Shown here: positions 25,144 through 33,948 of the stretch, in pieces
Numbering within the stretch: position 1 is the stretch's first letter
How the letters are laid out: each line of letters begins with the position of its first letter
Assembly (NCBI GenBank): GCA_029983675.1
Contig: JASBYY010000008.1
Location: 7,835-71,834, forward strand
Length of the DNA stretch: 64,000 nt
Direction of reading: 5' to 3'
DNA from: Bacteroidales bacterium
GTDB taxonomy: Bacteria; Bacteroidota; Bacteroidia; Bacteroidales; F082
Position numbers and translations under genes: made by a program
Notes under the pieces: generated by a model
What the model saw: the letters and a program-made list of their open reading frames with translations, nothing else
What the model was told of the DNA's origin: nothing
Database searches by the model: none

Positions 25144-27482
25144 AATTTGCCGGTGATAATCATTTTTTCAGAAAAGCTGTGGCACAAAATAGAAAAGAAG
25201 ATCAGATTTATTCCTTAGTCCCTGCGTTTAGTTTCAGGGTCGATTTTTTGGATGGAGTAAAAGCCGACAACGTTTCATTTGCCGAGGTGAGCGGTATTCA
25301 GGTTGACATCCCGTGTGAAGAGGTGTGGAGCGGAGGGGAAAACGACCGGGTTTACAAGTTGCCCAAACCGGTGAAATTGTCAAACTTGGTTTTGAAAAAA
25401 GGAATAGTTCCTCATCCTAACGAATTTGTCGCTTGGTGCCAAAAAGCCGTTTATGGGTTCGAATTCATCCCGGCCACGATGATTGTTTCATTGGTCGGGG
25501 GAGATGATGCCATGATAAAAGCATGGGAGATATCCAATGCTTATCCGGTACGATTTGAAGCCTCTTCCTTCGATGCAAACAAAAATGAAATCGTTATCGA
25601 GACTATTGAGCTTGCATACAGCAAAATACAATTGTATCAATCACCCGAAGCGGATGCTATCAATAGCATTAATAGCAAAATTGATACGCTCAAAGACGTT
25701 GAAAATGTGGTTGAAAAAGCTTCTGATGTCAAAAAAGAGGCAGAAGCAGCCATTACTAAAGAAGTGGCGGATTTGAAACATTACGCCGATGATGCCGTGA
25801 AAGAAATTGAAAACACGGCCTCGGTAATTGAGACGCAAAGTAATAAGGTTTCTTCGTTGTTTGACGACTTGTCAAAAGACCTCACAAATACAATTGCAGA
25901 CGTTGAAAATGTGCTGAAAGAAGCAAGTGGTGATGTTCAGGAGCTGGTTTCCAAAGCAAAAGAAAGCGTTGACGGATTGAAAAACAATATTTCTTCGGCA
26001 AAGGATGCCTTGAAAGAGAACCTGACAAGCATTAAAGAAAGTGTTTCCGAGGCTGTAAATGAAGTGAAGGATATAGTGAAAGATGTTGAAAAAACAGCCA
26101 GTCAAACCATTTCCGATGTCAAGCAAACGGCACAAGAAATGGAGGAAAAAATCAAAGAGAGTGTCACTCAGGTGAAGGAAAAAGTTGAAGATGCGAAAAA
26201 GAGTGTCGCCAAGACCATAGGTGAAGCTAAGGATAAGTTTTCTGAGATAAAGAAAAATGTTATCGATAAAGCGAAAGAAGTTGAGGCGAAAGCGAAAGAG
26301 GTTTACAATCACGTTTCCGAAAAGGTGCAGGAAGCGGTGGAAAAAGTGGGTGATGCTATTGAGGGAGCCAAGGAAGCACTTGAAAAGACAAAGGATGACA
26401 TTTCCGATAAGGCTAAGGCTTTTTCCAATAAGGTTTCACAAACCGTCAATGATATTAAGGGAGGCGTGGAAGGCGTGATTGGCGATGTGAAGAAAAACAT
26501 GGATGAAATTTCCGGACAAATCAACGATGCGGTAAATAATGCCATCGAGAAGTCAAAAGAGGTTGTCAACAAGGTAACGGATAAGGTGGACGAAGTGTCC
26601 TCTTCGATTACAAGTGCATTTGATACGGCAAAAGAGGGTGTGCAAACAGCTGTTGACACGATTTCAAATAAGACGAAAGAGATTTCCGAAAAGATCGGCG
26701 ATACCATAGAAGGGGCAACTGAGGCTTCGGAAAAAGTGATCAATCAGATTTCAAAAGAAATAGGAACAGTTTCCGAAAATATCAATAACGCGGTTGACAA
26801 GATGGGAAATCAAGTGTCACAAGCCATAGAAGTCGTTCATGGTGAGATCGATGCCATCTCTCAAAAAGTGTCTGATTCGATCAGTGAGGTGAAAGAATCT
26901 GTAGAAAATGTCACCGATAACCTGAAAGACAGGATCGACGAAATGACTGATAAAGTAAAAGATGCTTCGGAAGAGGTGAAGGCTGAAGTGATGAATGTAG
27001 TAGAACAGGTCGATGAAACGATTGGCAAAATCACAAGCAGTGTGACAGATGCGGCGTCCAAGATGCAAAAAGATGCGGAAACCGTTATTGATAGTATCGG
27101 CAAAAAAGTAAGCAAGCTGTCTGACGGCGTAAAAGATACAAAGGATAAGATAGAATCGTTTGTCACCAAGGCGGTCGAAACGGTTTCTGATAAAGTGGAT
27201 GAAATATCCGAAAGCGTTTGCAACACCATCGAAGAAGTGGAGGGCAAACTTAATGAAGTGGCGGATAAGGTTCAGGAGACTATGAAAGAAATTGTGGATG
27301 TGATGCAAACAACAGCGGATGAAGCCATGAATAATATTGATGGCGAGGTGGAATCGGTGAAGAAAGAGGTCGAAAAGAAGGTGAAATCTATGGAGGGTAA
27401 AATTAAAAAGGCAAAAGAGAAAGTTGAAAACGCTGCTGCCTCAGCGAATGAATTACTGGACTCCATTGATGATATTATTTAA
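25134..27482 (+). CDS. second tube-domain protein fused to about 600 residues of helical repeats
   Basis: A 782-residue protein. Residues 1-170 are a tube fold clearly related to the preceding gene: PAFSFRVDFLDG, FAEVSGIQVDIPCEEVW, VLKKGIVPHPNEF and IVIETIELAYSKIQLY. From about residue 175 to the end it is one long, nearly Pro- and Trp-free run of Lys/Glu/Val/Ser/Asp repeats with a Val-x3-(A/K)-K periodicity, like LEA, apolipoprotein or coiled-coil proteins. A continuous helix of about 605 residues would span roughly 90 nm at 1.5 angstrom per residue, the scale of a CIS tube. It is in the Pvc5 place of the operon. The tube part is sure; the coil's role (lumen ruler, plug, cargo carrier or membrane-facing fibre) is unknown. 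The start codon lies in a hairpin; no better start is visible. Confidence 0.9.
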   Translation: MAGEFAGDNHFFRKAVAQNRKEDQIYSLVPAFSFRVDFLDGVKADNVSFAEVSGIQVDIPCEEVWSGGENDRVYKLPKPVKLSNLVLKKGIVPHPNEFVAWCQKAVYGFEFIPATMIVSLVGGDDAMIKAWEISNAYPVRFEASSFDANKNEIVIETIELAYSKIQLYQSPEADAINSINSKIDTLKDVENVVEKASDVKKEAEAAITKEVADLKHYADDAVKEIENTASVIETQSNKVSSLFDDLSKDLTNTIADVENVLKEASGDVQELVSKAKESVDGLKNNISSAKDALKENLTSIKESVSEAVNEVKDIVKDVEKTASQTISDVKQTAQEMEEKIKESVTQVKEKVEDAKKSVAKTIGEAKDKFSEIKKNVIDKAKEVEAKAKEVYNHVSEKVQEAVEKVGDAIEGAKEALEKTKDDISDKAKAFSNKVSQTVNDIKGGVEGVIGDVKKNMDEISGQINDAVNNAIEKSKEVVNKVTDKVDEVSSSITSAFDTAKEGVQTAVDTISNKTKEISEKIGDTIEGATEASEKVINQISKEIGTVSENINNAVDKMGNQVSQAIEVVHGEIDAISQKVSDSISEVKESVENVTDNLKDRIDEMTDKVKDASEEVKAEVMNVVEQVDETIGKITSSVTDAASKMQKDAETVIDSIGKKVSKLSDGVKDTKDKIESFVTKAVETVSDKVDEISESVCNTIEEVEGKLNEVADKVQETMKEIVDVMQTTADEAMNNIDGEVESVKKEVEKKVKSMEGKIKKAKEKVENAAASANELLDSIDDII

Positions 27483-27528
27483 TCAGTAAGTAAAAATGTT
27501 GCATGATCAAACAAAAAGGAGGAAGGCA

Positions 27529-27624
27529 ATGAGAAAACAAGGATTTAAGAAAAGTCGCAATAAGCTAAATTTGCAAAAAAGGAGCGATGATTATGATTAT
27601 AGGTCGAAGAGGAATGCCGTATGA
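27529..27624 (+). CDS. small basic peptide, 31 residues
   Basis: It starts MRKQGFKKSRNKLNLQKRSD and ends NAV. It has the best Shine-Dalgarno sequence of the region, AAAGGAGGAAGGC, 1-2 bases before the ATG. Its stop overlaps the next ATG (ATGA). Very rich in Lys and Arg; no family recognised. Position between the tube genes and Pvc7 is that of the small Afp6/Pvc6 gene, but no similarity is claimed. Confidence 0.4.
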   Translation: MRKQGFKKSRNKLNLQKRSDDYDYRSKRNAV

Positions 27625-27668
27625 ACCTGACAATTGAAAGTTTAGGTGCAATGACAAATCATGAATGA
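27621..27668 (+). CDS. possible 15-residue coupled peptide
   Basis: MNLTIESLGAMTNHE, starting on the ATGA that ends the 31-residue ORF and stopping 16 bases before the DUF5908 gene. It may be a coupling peptide that carries ribosomes to the next start, or chance. Confidence 0.2.
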   Translation: MNLTIESLGAMTNHE

Positions 27669-27684
27669 GTAAAACAACGGAAGT

Positions 27685-27846
27685 ATGACTGTCAAAATAA
27701 ACGAATTGATCATTAGGACCAGAATAGAAAAGAAGGATAGCTTTTCACAAGGAGTCAGCGACGTGCCGACGGCAAACGATGAATGTCTGGCTCTGAAAAA
27801 GCCTATGGAAATTGTGAGTGTCAATAAAATCAACAGAGAAAGATAA
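27685..27846 (+). CDS. DUF5908-like small CIS protein, 53 residues
   Basis: It starts MTVKINELIIRTRIEKKDSF, the pattern of the short DUF5908 proteins (M-P/T-V-x-I-x-E-L-I-I-x) that I associate with injection-system operons in Bacteroidota. It ends KINRER, 12 bases before the Pvc7-like gene. It lies in the Pvc6 position. Function unknown. Too short for most gene callers. Confidence 0.65.
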   Translation: MTVKINELIIRTRIEKKDSFSQGVSDVPTANDECLALKKPMEIVSVNKINRER

Positions 27847-27858
27847 TTTTGAGCAATC

Positions 27859-28557
27859 ATGAGCGAAACAACCATTGAAAGCAGGATAAAGAAAAGCGGA
27901 GAGATAGCGCGTCTCATGTTCAGCAGAAACGCCGACGAATCGAAGGAAAAGCCGGAGAAAGGTAAACTTGATTTTACCGTGATGATTAATCCTGAAAACA
28001 TATCCAGGGCTTTGAGCATGCAGGCGACCAGCAACAACTCGGCAAAATCCAAGAACAAAGGGGATGCGTATAGCTGCCATCCGGAGACTATTTCGTTTAC
28101 CTTTTACTTGGATAGGACGAATGTGGTTCCGAAATCTCAAACGAGACACGATGCTCAAAGTGTTGATGAAATGATCAAGGAATTTTTGGAAGTGGTGTAT
28201 AAAACTTCAAGTGGGAAGCCCGTGCAGTCCGTCGCAATACAATATGGTGCTCATCTTTGGACGGTTCGGACCAACTCTATCACAATCGAACACAGCTTGT
28301 TCTCCAAAGAAGGCGAGACTTTAAGAGCCAAGGTTGTTTGCTCTTTCGTTACCATTATCGATGACGCTGCTAAGCCGAATCCCCCTCGGAAGAAGCCAAA
28401 GAAGCCCAATAATCCGACGGAAACTATACCTCTGTGTCCTCCTTGTGTGTGCCCTCCCAATACCGTCGAATCAGCAAGGGAAAGCAACCATGATACGCTT
28501 TATACAAGTTCGGAGGCGAATTATTCCACAATTGACGGAAGAGAAATCAAAGTGTGA
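27859..28557 (+). CDS. CIS tube-initiator/adaptor (Pvc7/Afp7-like), without a LysM tail
   Basis: A 232-residue protein. The core (about residues 35-170) includes KLDFTVMINPENISRALSMQ, then CHPETISFTFYLDRTNVVP, VAIQYGAHLWTVRTNSITIEH and ETLRAKVVCSFVTI. This fits the CIS tube/Pvc7 family that joins the spike to the first tube ring. Afp7 and Pvc7 carry a C-terminal LysM. Here the tail is instead a Pro/Lys linker followed by PLCPPCVCPP and a polar end, with no LysM recognisable. The three close cysteines are unusual for the operon. Confidence 0.82.
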   Translation: MSETTIESRIKKSGEIARLMFSRNADESKEKPEKGKLDFTVMINPENISRALSMQATSNNSAKSKNKGDAYSCHPETISFTFYLDRTNVVPKSQTRHDAQSVDEMIKEFLEVVYKTSSGKPVQSVAIQYGAHLWTVRTNSITIEHSLFSKEGETLRAKVVCSFVTIIDDAAKPNPPRKKPKKPNNPTETIPLCPPCVCPPNTVESARESNHDTLYTSSEANYSTIDGREIKV

Positions 28558-28584
28558 TAAGAAAATGATTAAAGTATAAGTAGT

Positions 28585-30318
28585 ATGAACGACATGGAAG
28601 AAGTGAATAGGATTTCGTTGGGGTTCAAAGTGCTGATTAACGGCAATGATGTTGCAGACGTTGCAGATGTGATTTCTATTGCTGCACACAAGCAATTCCG
28701 CAAGATATCGACCGCTGAAGTCGTTCTGCATTACGGAAGTCTGTTAGATGACGATTTTGTCGATGATAAGAATCAAGACTTCGCCATTGGTAACGGAATG
28801 GAAATCTATACCGATGATGGAGAAAAGTGCGTGTTTAAAGGAGTGGTTGTGAAAAAATCAGTTAGCTTGTCGAATAAGAAATCGCTTCTGATACTCACTG
28901 CCAAAAACAAAGCCTATAAAATGACCCTCAACCGCTATAACCATGTCTTTTCCGAAAAGAAAGACAGCGAAATGATAGAGGAACTGATTAATAAATATGG
29001 CTTGGACTGCGATGTCGAAGCTACGTCATACAAGCACGAAACCTCCACACAGTACAATTGTAGCGATTGGGATTTTATCAATATAAAAGCCGAATCGAAT
29101 GCGCTTCTGGTTTTTACCGATGACGATAAAATCATGGTCAAAAAACCGAAGGTTGAGAGTGCTAAGTTTGAAATCAACGGTTATGAATCCGTTGTCGATT
29201 TTGATGCGCAACTTGACGGGCGTACCGCTTTTTCGGAATATAAAGCCGCCTCATGGAACTATAACAGTCAGGAAAAGCAAGAAGTGGAGCAAAAAAACGC
29301 TTCGAGTGATTTCCAACAAGGATCTCAGCAAACCAAACTGCTGGCCGACAAGCTTAAAAACGATACCTTTATCATGAATATTAACAGTTGTTTTGTCGAT
29401 AAGGATGTTGTGGCTGAAAAAGTCAATGCTGCTATCATGCGGAATAATCTATCGCGTATTGTCGGCAAGGCGAAGCTATATGGCATAAGTGATGTAAAAC
29501 CGGGAGAAACCGTTAAGTTTAGCGGATTGGGTGACAGTTTCAACGGCGATGCCTATGTGACTGAGGTGAGTTTTGAATTTGAAAATGGCGCATGGAGCAC
29601 AACCATTGGATTTGGAATGGAAGAAACGTCCTACTATTGGTCGTATGACGATATTAATGCGGCTCCGGCTGCAGGGCTTTCACCGGCTGCCCACGGCTTG
29701 CAAATTGCAAAGGTGGTGGCTTTGGAGGGTGATCCTGCCGATGATTTCAGGATAAAGGTCGCACTTCCCTGTTTTGATGGCGAAAACACTGAAATATGGG
29801 CACGTCATGCCACAGCCGACGCCGGAGACAAGAGAGGTGTTTTTTGTTTTCCCGAAATCGATGATGAGGTGGTCATAGGCTTTGTCGATCAAAATCCGAA
29901 CAACCCCATAGTGTTAGGATCGCTGTATAGCAATAAGATGGCTTCACCGCAGGTACTGAGTGATGATAATAATGTGAAAGGCATTTATCTGAAAAGCGGT
30001 ATCAAAATGGAAGTCAATGAAGAGGATAAAATCGTCACAGTAGAAACACCGGGAAAAAATAAGCTGGTTTTGAATGATAAAGACGGAAAGCTGGAGATTG
30101 GTGATGCGAATGGAAATCAAATTGTTATGGATAACCAAGGCATAGTGATCAAGAGTGCTGGAAAGATTTCCATTGAAGCGACATCGGATATGGAACTGAA
30201 AGGCGTGAACCTGAAAATGGAGGCTTCCGCATCGTATAAAGCCTCGGGCAATGCAAATGCCGAAGTGTCCTCTTCGGGGATCATGGTGGTAAAAGGAGCG
30301 TTGGTACAAATAAATTAA
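28585..30318 (+). CDS. VgrG-like spike protein (Pvc8/Afp8-like)
   Basis: A 577-residue central spike. Residues 1-370 are the gp27-like domains (VLINGNDVADVADVISI at the start, then YNCSDWDFINIKAESNALLV). The gp5 OB-fold follows (IAKVVALEGDPADDFRIKVA, WARHATADAGDKRGVFCFPE, EIDDEVVIGFVDQNPNNPIV and LGSLYSN). The C-terminus is a beta-helix with repeats such as NKLVLNDKDGKLEIGDANGN and a terminal VVKGALVQIN. It forms a trimer that, with the PAAR tip, pierces the target envelope. No extra effector domain is fused. Confidence 0.95.
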   Translation: MNDMEEVNRISLGFKVLINGNDVADVADVISIAAHKQFRKISTAEVVLHYGSLLDDDFVDDKNQDFAIGNGMEIYTDDGEKCVFKGVVVKKSVSLSNKKSLLILTAKNKAYKMTLNRYNHVFSEKKDSEMIEELINKYGLDCDVEATSYKHETSTQYNCSDWDFINIKAESNALLVFTDDDKIMVKKPKVESAKFEINGYESVVDFDAQLDGRTAFSEYKAASWNYNSQEKQEVEQKNASSDFQQGSQQTKLLADKLKNDTFIMNINSCFVDKDVVAEKVNAAIMRNNLSRIVGKAKLYGISDVKPGETVKFSGLGDSFNGDAYVTEVSFEFENGAWSTTIGFGMEETSYYWSYDDINAAPAAGLSPAAHGLQIAKVVALEGDPADDFRIKVALPCFDGENTEIWARHATADAGDKRGVFCFPEIDDEVVIGFVDQNPNNPIVLGSLYSNKMASPQVLSDDNNVKGIYLKSGIKMEVNEEDKIVTVETPGKNKLVLNDKDGKLEIGDANGNQIVMDNQGIVIKSAGKISIEATSDMELKGVNLKMEASASYKASGNANAEVSSSGIMVVKGALVQIN

Positions 30319-30328
30319 TCTAAGAATC

Positions 30329-30616
30329 ATGGCAGCAGCAGTAAGAGTCGGAGATGTGACAACACACGGAGGGGTCGTGACAGGACCGGGGGCGGCAACC
30401 GTTTTGATCGGCGGAATGCCGGCAGCGGTGATGGGCGATTTGCACACTTGTGCAATAGTGTCAACGCTGGTAACTCCACACATTCCTTCCTCTCCTTTTT
30501 TAATCGGAAGTACAACAGTATTAATTTGTGGTAAACCTGCCATTCGCGTGACAGATGTCTGTTTATGCGGAGCAAATGCTGCAGTGGGTTGTTCCACAGT
30601 CGTAATTGGAGGATGA
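30329..30616 (+). CDS. PAAR-domain spike tip (Pvc10-like)
   Basis: A 95-residue PAAR protein: VRVGDVTTHGGVVTGPGAATVLIGGMPAAVMGD (positions 6-38), HTCAIVS, TVLICGKPAIRVTD and a final CGANAAVGCSTVVIGG. His and Cys ligands for the tip metal are present. It lies 10 bases after the spike. Its stop overlaps the ATG of the gp25 gene. In PVC the order is gp25 then PAAR; here it is reversed. Confidence 0.95.
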   Translation: MAAAVRVGDVTTHGGVVTGPGAATVLIGGMPAAVMGDLHTCAIVSTLVTPHIPSSPFLIGSTTVLICGKPAIRVTDVCLCGANAAVGCSTVVIGG

Positions 30617-31038
30617 ACATGATGGATAATGACAATTCGTATGAGTTTTTAGGGAAAGGATGGAGTTTCCCGCCGACATTTTCAAAGAAATCAAGAAGTG
30701 TCATGATGCTGGAGAATGAAGAAAATATCGCTAAGAGCATAAAAATCATTGTGCTGACAAGGTTGGGTGAAAGATTTTTCCATCCCAACCTGGGGACGGA
30801 AATCAATGATTTTGCTTTTATGAGAAATGTGATGTCGATGGATAGGATTCGATTGAAAAGAATGATAGAAACCGCCATTACCGAAAATGAGTTTCGCGTT
30901 GACGTGGATCAGGTTGATGTTCGAAACAACCAGCAAGAGGATTGTGTGGAAATATCGGTGGCCTATACCATCAAGGCGTTCGACACTAAGTATAACATGG
31001 TATTCCCGTTTTATTTGGAAAGCGGGATTGGGTATTAA
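30613..31038 (+). CDS. gp25-like baseplate wedge protein (Pvc9/Afp9-like)
   Basis: A 141-residue protein from the ATG overlapping the PAAR stop (ATGA). It has GWSFPPTFSKKSRSVMMLEN, IVLTRLGERFFHPNLGTEIN and RMIETAITENEFRVDVDQVD, the typical gp25/TssE order, with ERFFHPNLG in place of the usual GER...P.yG. An upstream in-frame start inside the PAAR gene is not needed. It is expected to nucleate sheath assembly at the baseplate. Confidence 0.93.
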   Translation: MNMMDNDNSYEFLGKGWSFPPTFSKKSRSVMMLENEENIAKSIKIIVLTRLGERFFHPNLGTEINDFAFMRNVMSMDRIRLKRMIETAITENEFRVDVDQVDVRNNQQEDCVEISVAYTIKAFDTKYNMVFPFYLESGIGY

Positions 31039-31056
31039 GAGTGAAAGACATAAGAC

Positions 31057-33948
31057 ATGGACTATTTGAACGATCATAAGGGCACCTATAGGCATGAGCG
31101 ATTCCCCAAAGCGTTGGATCCCGATTATTTCAAATTGGATGAACGCTCTGCCAATGATATTGTGAAGCAAACCGCAGTGTTGGCATCGTGCATCAAATAC
31201 TACAACGAACAGCATCTTGAAGACGGTAACTGGGAAGCGTTTTTCGAGGATGTTTATGATTATGTCAATCATGAGGTTGATTTTCGAAAAATAGATGAAT
31301 GGGAGAAAAACGCTCAGGCACCTTCCCATTTAGCTTTATACCTTGCCTTTGTCGAAATTTTCAAAATAGCCCAAGACGAGCTGAACCGTTTCACCCAACG
31401 TCATTTGGAGTATTACTATAAGAATATACTTGGATTTGAAAGTAATGTGGCCGTGGCCGACAAGGTGCATTTGTTTTTCAAAATTGACAAAAAAGAGAAT
31501 AAGACACTGATCCCCAAGGGAACGCTTTTTGAGGGTGGCGACGATAAAAACAAAAAGAAACGACTGTATGCTTCCGATTTCGATTTGTCGGTCAACAAAT
31601 CGGAAATCAAACAGGTCAGAACATTGACCATTAAAAAGGATAACGACCATCTTGATTTCACTACACAAGACGATATTCTGACGGATACTGCATTCCGTCG
31701 GGCGAATATTGGTTTTGCAATATCCTCCCCTATGTTGTATTTAAAAGATGGAGATCGGAATGTGAAAATTGAGTTCGGTGATAAGGAAAAAGCTCGGCTG
31801 GTTAATAAGTATGCAAATATCGAGTATTCTTCTCCCACCGGTTGGCAACCTGTGCCAATGAAATATTTGTCAAATGTTTGGAGGCTTTTCATCGAGGTGC
31901 CTAAGGCCTTGCCGCCATTTGCAAAGTATGACGAATCGGTACATCAAATGCACATTGAAGCCAAAGACCCCATCATCCGATTTGTTTTTTCAAAGGAAAA
32001 ACCGGTTTCCAAAGAAGATGGTGCGGCGCTGTTTGCATTAAACGTAAAAGAGTTGATAAGTTCAATAAGAGTTGACGTTGAGCATTCTAAGGACCTGTTG
32101 CTTTATAACGATTTTGGAAGGTTAAGCAACGATGTTCCGTTTATGCCGTTTGGTCCTAACCCGATTTCGCAATCTTCGCGTTTTCTGATGGGGAACAATA
32201 AGATCTTCAATAAATACCTTAAGTCGTTTGATGTTAATGTTGAATGGAAAGGCTTTCCCGAGGACATTGGGAAATATTATCAAACCTACAAGGATGGTTG
32301 GGCTTTGTTAAGTGAAGATCAGAGGAAATTGTATGGGAGTTTTAAAGTCGATAAATTTTCAAAGTTTGACAAATTAAAACTTCCCGGTCGTTTATTGTAT
32401 TTGAATGATGGCAATTGGTCGGATAAACTTGCTTTCACCAATCAAGGCGACAGCATCCGGGAAATGTTAGGTGAATACACCAGCCAAACGAAGTCAGGGT
32501 TTGTGCAATACGTTTCTTCCGTTGATTTTGGTCATGCGATATTCAGTACCTTACTCGGAAAAGTGATGTTGGCAAATGCTAAAATGCCGGTCGCAGAAAA
32601 TCAGAAAACCGTTCCCGAAAAACCATACACACCAGAGATCCAAAGTTTATCGGTCAATTACACCTTGTCCGGACAGTTCAACTTGCAGGAACACCAATTG
32701 TTTTCGATCCATCCATTTCGAAATGTCGAAATCGATCGTGCTGATGGAAAGTTGTTTCAAACACTCGCTTCGGGAAAATCGTCAGCGCAGATGATCAACG
32801 AGAAGTGCTATTATTTTGCCGTTGCCAATGCCCCGTCCGACAGTGAGGTGAGTGTTTATTTTGACATTTTCAACTCCAATCCGTTCGATGATGACAATCG
32901 GTATTTCTGGAGCTATTTCAATGGAAGGGAATGGGTCCTTTTTGGAAACAATATGATTGTTAGGGATACTACGTCAAGTTTCAGCAAGTCCGGAATCCTA
33001 TCTTTCATTATTCCCCGGGAAGCTTTGTTTGCGGATGACACTCCGGTTTGGATTGGACTATTAATTCAAGGTAAGGGAAAGAGTTTCCCTGAAATCCTTC
33101 AGGTCCACACAAATTGCGTTACGGCTACATTTAAAGATAATGACAATGAGCTTTCGCATTTAATAAAGGGGCTGCCAGGCGGATTAATCCGGAAATTCGT
33201 TGAAAAAAATCCTAAAATCAAGTCTGTTGAACAACCTTACCCGTCATTTGGAGGGAAAGAAGCTGAAAACGACAAGGATTTTTATACTCGAATTAGCGAA
33301 AGGCTACGGCACAAAAACAGAGCCTCTTCTTCGTGGGATTATGAGCACCTCGTCTTGGAAGCCTTCCCGCAAATTTCGTTTGCTTTATGCATGGCACATA
33401 GCCGTATTGTGAACGAAAACGGCGAAACAGCCGAGCCGGAATTTGCTCCCGGAAACGTTTTGCTATTGCTTAGTCCCAACACAAGTGTCCTTATGCAGGA
33501 GAATCCGCTGGAACCTGTCGTTCCCATGCAGTTGTTGAACGAAATTCGCAATTATCTGAAATCATTAGCATCGCCACATGCCGACATTCAAGTATTGAAC
33601 TTCTCGTATAAACCCGTCAGGGTGAAATGCAAGGTCCAGCTGAGAAAGGGCTTTTCCGATATTAGCTTCTATCGCGATAAGCTTAATTCCGATTTGATAA
33701 AATTCATTTCGCCCTGGATGAACTCAAGTGAAGGGGAGTTAAGGAAGAGTTTGATTTACAGTTCGAAAAATGTGGCCGATATTTATTTCTTTCTTGAGAA
33801 TTTGGAATATGTCGATTTTGTGGTGTCGGCAGATATTGAAGCGGGAGGGAAAGTCTATTCTGTTTCCGACCATACGATTGACAAGAAACAATATGAGATT
33901 TTTACTTCGGTTATGAATCATGATATTACAATAGTGTATAATGGATAG
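31057..33948 (+). CDS. baseplate J/gp6-like protein (Pvc11/Afp11-like)
   Basis: A 963-residue protein, a usual size for CIS Pvc11. The N-terminal helical part (FKLDERSANDIVKQTAVLAS) leads to a J-like domain (FFKIDKKENKTLIPKGTLFE). The C-terminal third holds the diagnostic YTRISERLRHKNRASSSWDY followed by EHLVLEAFPQI. It forms the wedge with the next gene product, which it overlaps by 8 bp. Confidence 0.9.
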   Translation: MDYLNDHKGTYRHERFPKALDPDYFKLDERSANDIVKQTAVLASCIKYYNEQHLEDGNWEAFFEDVYDYVNHEVDFRKIDEWEKNAQAPSHLALYLAFVEIFKIAQDELNRFTQRHLEYYYKNILGFESNVAVADKVHLFFKIDKKENKTLIPKGTLFEGGDDKNKKKRLYASDFDLSVNKSEIKQVRTLTIKKDNDHLDFTTQDDILTDTAFRRANIGFAISSPMLYLKDGDRNVKIEFGDKEKARLVNKYANIEYSSPTGWQPVPMKYLSNVWRLFIEVPKALPPFAKYDESVHQMHIEAKDPIIRFVFSKEKPVSKEDGAALFALNVKELISSIRVDVEHSKDLLLYNDFGRLSNDVPFMPFGPNPISQSSRFLMGNNKIFNKYLKSFDVNVEWKGFPEDIGKYYQTYKDGWALLSEDQRKLYGSFKVDKFSKFDKLKLPGRLLYLNDGNWSDKLAFTNQGDSIREMLGEYTSQTKSGFVQYVSSVDFGHAIFSTLLGKVMLANAKMPVAENQKTVPEKPYTPEIQSLSVNYTLSGQFNLQEHQLFSIHPFRNVEIDRADGKLFQTLASGKSSAQMINEKCYYFAVANAPSDSEVSVYFDIFNSNPFDDDNRYFWSYFNGREWVLFGNNMIVRDTTSSFSKSGILSFIIPREALFADDTPVWIGLLIQGKGKSFPEILQVHTNCVTATFKDNDNELSHLIKGLPGGLIRKFVEKNPKIKSVEQPYPSFGGKEAENDKDFYTRISERLRHKNRASSSWDYEHLVLEAFPQISFALCMAHSRIVNENGETAEPEFAPGNVLLLLSPNTSVLMQENPLEPVVPMQLLNEIRNYLKSLASPHADIQVLNFSYKPVRVKCKVQLRKGFSDISFYRDKLNSDLIKFISPWMNSSEGELRKSLIYSSKNVADIYFFLENLEYVDFVVSADIEAGGKVYSVSDHTIDKKQYEIFTSVMNHDITIVYNG

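Noticed and set aside
25872..27466. Several minus-strand frames of 60-160 codons opposite the coiled-coil region
   Set aside because: They mirror the repetitive codons of the coil (runs of Phe, Ile, His, Ser) and have no independent support.
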